64,000 bases of DNA from Castor canadensis (lineage: Eukaryota > Chordata > Mammalia > Rodentia > Castoridae), in the NCBI RefSeq assembly GCF_047511655.1, contig NC_133392.1:161004542-161068541 (forward strand), read 5' to 3'. Each line of letters starts with the position of its first letter. Position 1 is the first letter of the stretch. A program made the translations under genes and the position numbers. Below, piece after piece: positions 61,791 to 64,000 of the stretch. A model generated the notes under the pieces. The model ran no database searches, had not been told where the DNA came from, and was given only the letters and a program-made list of their open reading frames with translations.

Positions 61791-63067
61791 GGGCCCACGT
61801 CAGCCCTGCTTAGCTCTTGCTTGGTGCTGGCCTCCTGCTGCAGCCTGGCTGCTCTGCCAGAAAGCTGAAAGGTCCCAGGACCTCAGCCATGGCGGGGGAG
61901 TGAAGACCTGGATATTTGGGGGAACAAAGGAATGTTCTTGGCTTCCTCTGGGCCTTTTACATCTTGTCTTGTTTTCTGGGAAACAAATGGGGAAAGAAAA
62001 CAACAAAGAAACAAAACACAAAGCCCATCCCCACCTCTTGGAGGCTGGTGAGTATAAACAGCCGAACCTGACTGCTCTCGGAGTGAGCAGAGAAGCGGTT
62101 GTCAGGGTGCAGCATGCCCTGGTTTGTGTCCTGCTCCTGTGCCTGCTTCTACGATTCTGGGGGAGGTCTGCACCCTGGGCATTCGCAGATGTGGGGCAGG
62201 GTGGGGCGTGCAGGGGGTGGAGGGCAACAGGCTTTTCCATCCAATGCTCCTGATTTGAGTTCGGACGTGGCTCCAAGCCTCCTAGAGCCCAGCCTCTTGT
62301 CTCTAGGTGGATGCTGTCACCTGCCTGTCAGATGGCTGCATGAAGGGCCTCCTGTTACCTATACTTGGTGGCTTTTGGCTGTGATGGTGACTATTACTTC
62401 TTAGTGCCAGGTGTTGGGGTTTTTGGGTTGTGGGCTGATGGAAAGAGGAGATGGAGTCCTCTGGTTCTGCCTGAGCAGCTTCAACAAGACACTGACAGCC
62501 CCTGAGTCCTGCTCAGGAGTCTTCTGTTCCCTCCCCACTACCCTGTTGCCCACTGTGCCTTGTTTACAAGGTGACTGACCCCTACCTGTTGGGCCTCAGC
62601 TTCTGGCAGGACAGGAAACCCCGAGGCTCTCTGGGCCCTTGTGCATCAGCAGACCATGGTGTCCCCAAAGCTTGGCTTGAGGCCTGAATCTCCTTCCATG
62701 TTTTCTGGCTGGAGTGAGCAGCAGCCTGCACTGGACAGAGCCTTGTTGCCCCCTTGTAAAGTCTGCTTCTTCTGCTGGGCAGAGCCTCACTTCATAGCAG
62801 TCCTTGTGAGGAGAAGGATGGACTCTGTAATTGCTGCTCAGGGCCACCTCTGTGTCTGGCTGGAGGGAGAGGGCAGAGGAGCCAAGGGCTGAGCCCTGCC
62901 CTCCAGAGCTCCTGGAGTCCTCAACAGGTATGGGCCTGAAGACAGTAGAGCCTGGGCGAGGGAGCCCAGCTGTGTGGCCCAGGGCACCATCCCACGTTGG
63001 CCTGTGCACATGGCTGTCAACCAGCTGTTCTGGTGGCCAATGGGAAGGCCTGTAACTTCTTCCAGCA

Positions 63068-63155
63068 GGGACTTTCCAGGTGACCCTGGAAGTTCAGAGC
63101 AGGTGAGACCTGTCTGGCTGTTTCTGGGCAACCCAGTCTTTAGCGTTTCTCTGGA
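63068..63155 (+). pseudogene. Decayed mir-551a precursor (microRNA fossil) in MEGF6 intron 4
   Basis: The stretch aligns along its length with the human mir-551a hairpin as I remember it, which also lies in a MEGF6 intron on the gene's strand. The 5' arm 63076-63099 differs at 3 of 24 positions. The segment 63121-63142, holding the start of the mature arm, differs at 5 of 22. The mature RNA would begin at 63128 (GCAACCCAGTC, against GCGACCCACTC in human). The seed has one change (CAACCCA for CGACCCA). Three neighbouring pairs between GAGCAGGT on the 5' arm and ACCCAGTC on the 3' arm no longer match, and 2-3 bases seem to have been gained before the 3' flank. A functional miR-551a is therefore unlikely. 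Orthology rests on similarity, location and strand together. Confidence 0.75.
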
Positions 63156-64000
63156 GCCCATAGATTGGGGGCAGGGGAGTGATGACACCCACTCTCCCCC
63201 AACCTGGAACCTTCCCCGCATCTCCAGCTTCTACTTGGAAAATGTTAACTGCCCAGCTTCTTGCACACACATGGCTAAGTGAAGGAAACTAGCGAGAGAA
63301 AACCACATGCTCACGCATGCAGCTTTCTAGAAGAGGCAAGAGGAGGGAGACGGTAACAAGTCTTTCCTTGGTACTGGGGGATAGAGGGGCTGGGAACAGA
63401 GCACGTGTAGAGGACATGTGTCATTATGCACTTGTCCAAACCCATAGAATGTGCAACACTCAGTGAACCCTAAAAGAGCCCATGGATTTGAAATGACAAT
63501 GACCTTCCAGTCCATTGTAGCAAACGTACCCCACTAATGCAGGTGTTCCTAATAGGAAAGCGTGTCTGTTGGAGAGAAGAGAACACATGGGACTCTCACT
63601 TTCTGTTCAGTTTTTCCATAAACCTAAAACTACTCTAAAGAAAAAAAATGTAGTTTTTTTTTAAAGCCCTGTCTTTTTAGCCTTGCCTTCCCGATGGTTT
63701 CTTTCCGTGTTTTCCGGTATATTCTTAGTGTGGGTTCAGATGGCCTGTCGTGTTTGACCTCTGAGGATGGGCTCGATCGCTGCCTGGTGCCTCCTCTCCC
63801 CTCCACAAAGATGCTTGTCCTTTGATATGTGACTGTGTTAGCCACGCAGAGCCTCGGCATCCAGCAGCTGTCCTGTTGTAAGGCCGGGGGAAGGTAGTGG
63901 CTTTAAAATTTCTCCGGACCCTGATGTTTGGTCGGGGACAGGCAGCTGGCCGTCTGTCCTGCCATGCTCAGATGTGCTGCTGAGGCCCACAGGCTTCCTT

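Larger units (their letters stand above)
48927..64000 (+). other. MEGF6: MEGF6 intron 4 (runs past the window)
   Basis: 15 kb and more, poor in SINEs. It holds an E-box minisatellite, TG repeats, a CTCF-like motif, a probable solo LTR, purine-rich low-complexity DNA and the mir-551a-like fossil. No DVDEC-type EGF exon is found. Confidence 0.75.

Noticed and set aside
62596-63009. 137-codon minus-strand frame near the microRNA fossil
   Set aside because: No family motif; a chance open frame in GC-rich intron sequence.

Overview
This window is mammalian nuclear DNA, almost certainly from a rodent outside the mouse/rat group. The genes have small GT-AG exons, CpG-rich promoters and long introns. 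The dispersed repeats are ID-type (tRNA-Ala-like) and B1-type (7SL-derived) SINEs, often joined as B1+ID dimers and, in three places, as B1+B1+ID trimers. That SINE style suggests a beaver-like or other non-murid rodent; the exact species is a guess.

Gene order matches human 1p36.32 in reverse orientation. From left to right: (1) a GC-rich edge at 1-230 that sits where the TP73 P1 promoter should be (TP73 itself would run leftwards, off the window); (2) WRAP73 on the + strand, complete in 12 coding exons (2922-16665, 460 aa); (3) TPRG1L (Mover) on the - strand, complete in 5 coding exons (21807 down to 18565, 268 aa), convergent with WRAP73; (4) about 9 kb of intergenic DNA; (5) the first four coding exons of MEGF6 on the + strand (30786-48926, 160 codons: signal peptide, EMI domain, first EGF-like repeat). 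The rest of MEGF6 lies beyond the right edge, and the last 15 kb is its intron 4. All reading frames join without a break at canonical splice sites.

The three genes have unrelated jobs: WRAP73 in centrosomes and spindle poles, TPRG1L at presynaptic vesicles, MEGF6 as a secreted EMI/EGF protein. They are neighbours by conserved synteny, not a functional cluster.

The best finding is at 63068-63155, in MEGF6 intron 4 and on the same strand as the gene. The sequence aligns closely with the human mir-551a precursor, which sits inside MEGF6 in human, but the seed and the arm pairing are altered. It looks like the decayed remains of this microRNA gene. Other points worth checking are the trimeric SINE family, a 30-bp minisatellite carrying 14 CAGGTG motifs just after WRAP73 exon 1, a (GGGCC)n repeat abutting the TPRG1L exon 1 donor, a (CT)12 tract next to the TPRG1L last-exon acceptor, a strong-context uORF before MEGF6, CTCF-like motifs, and two probable solo LTRs.
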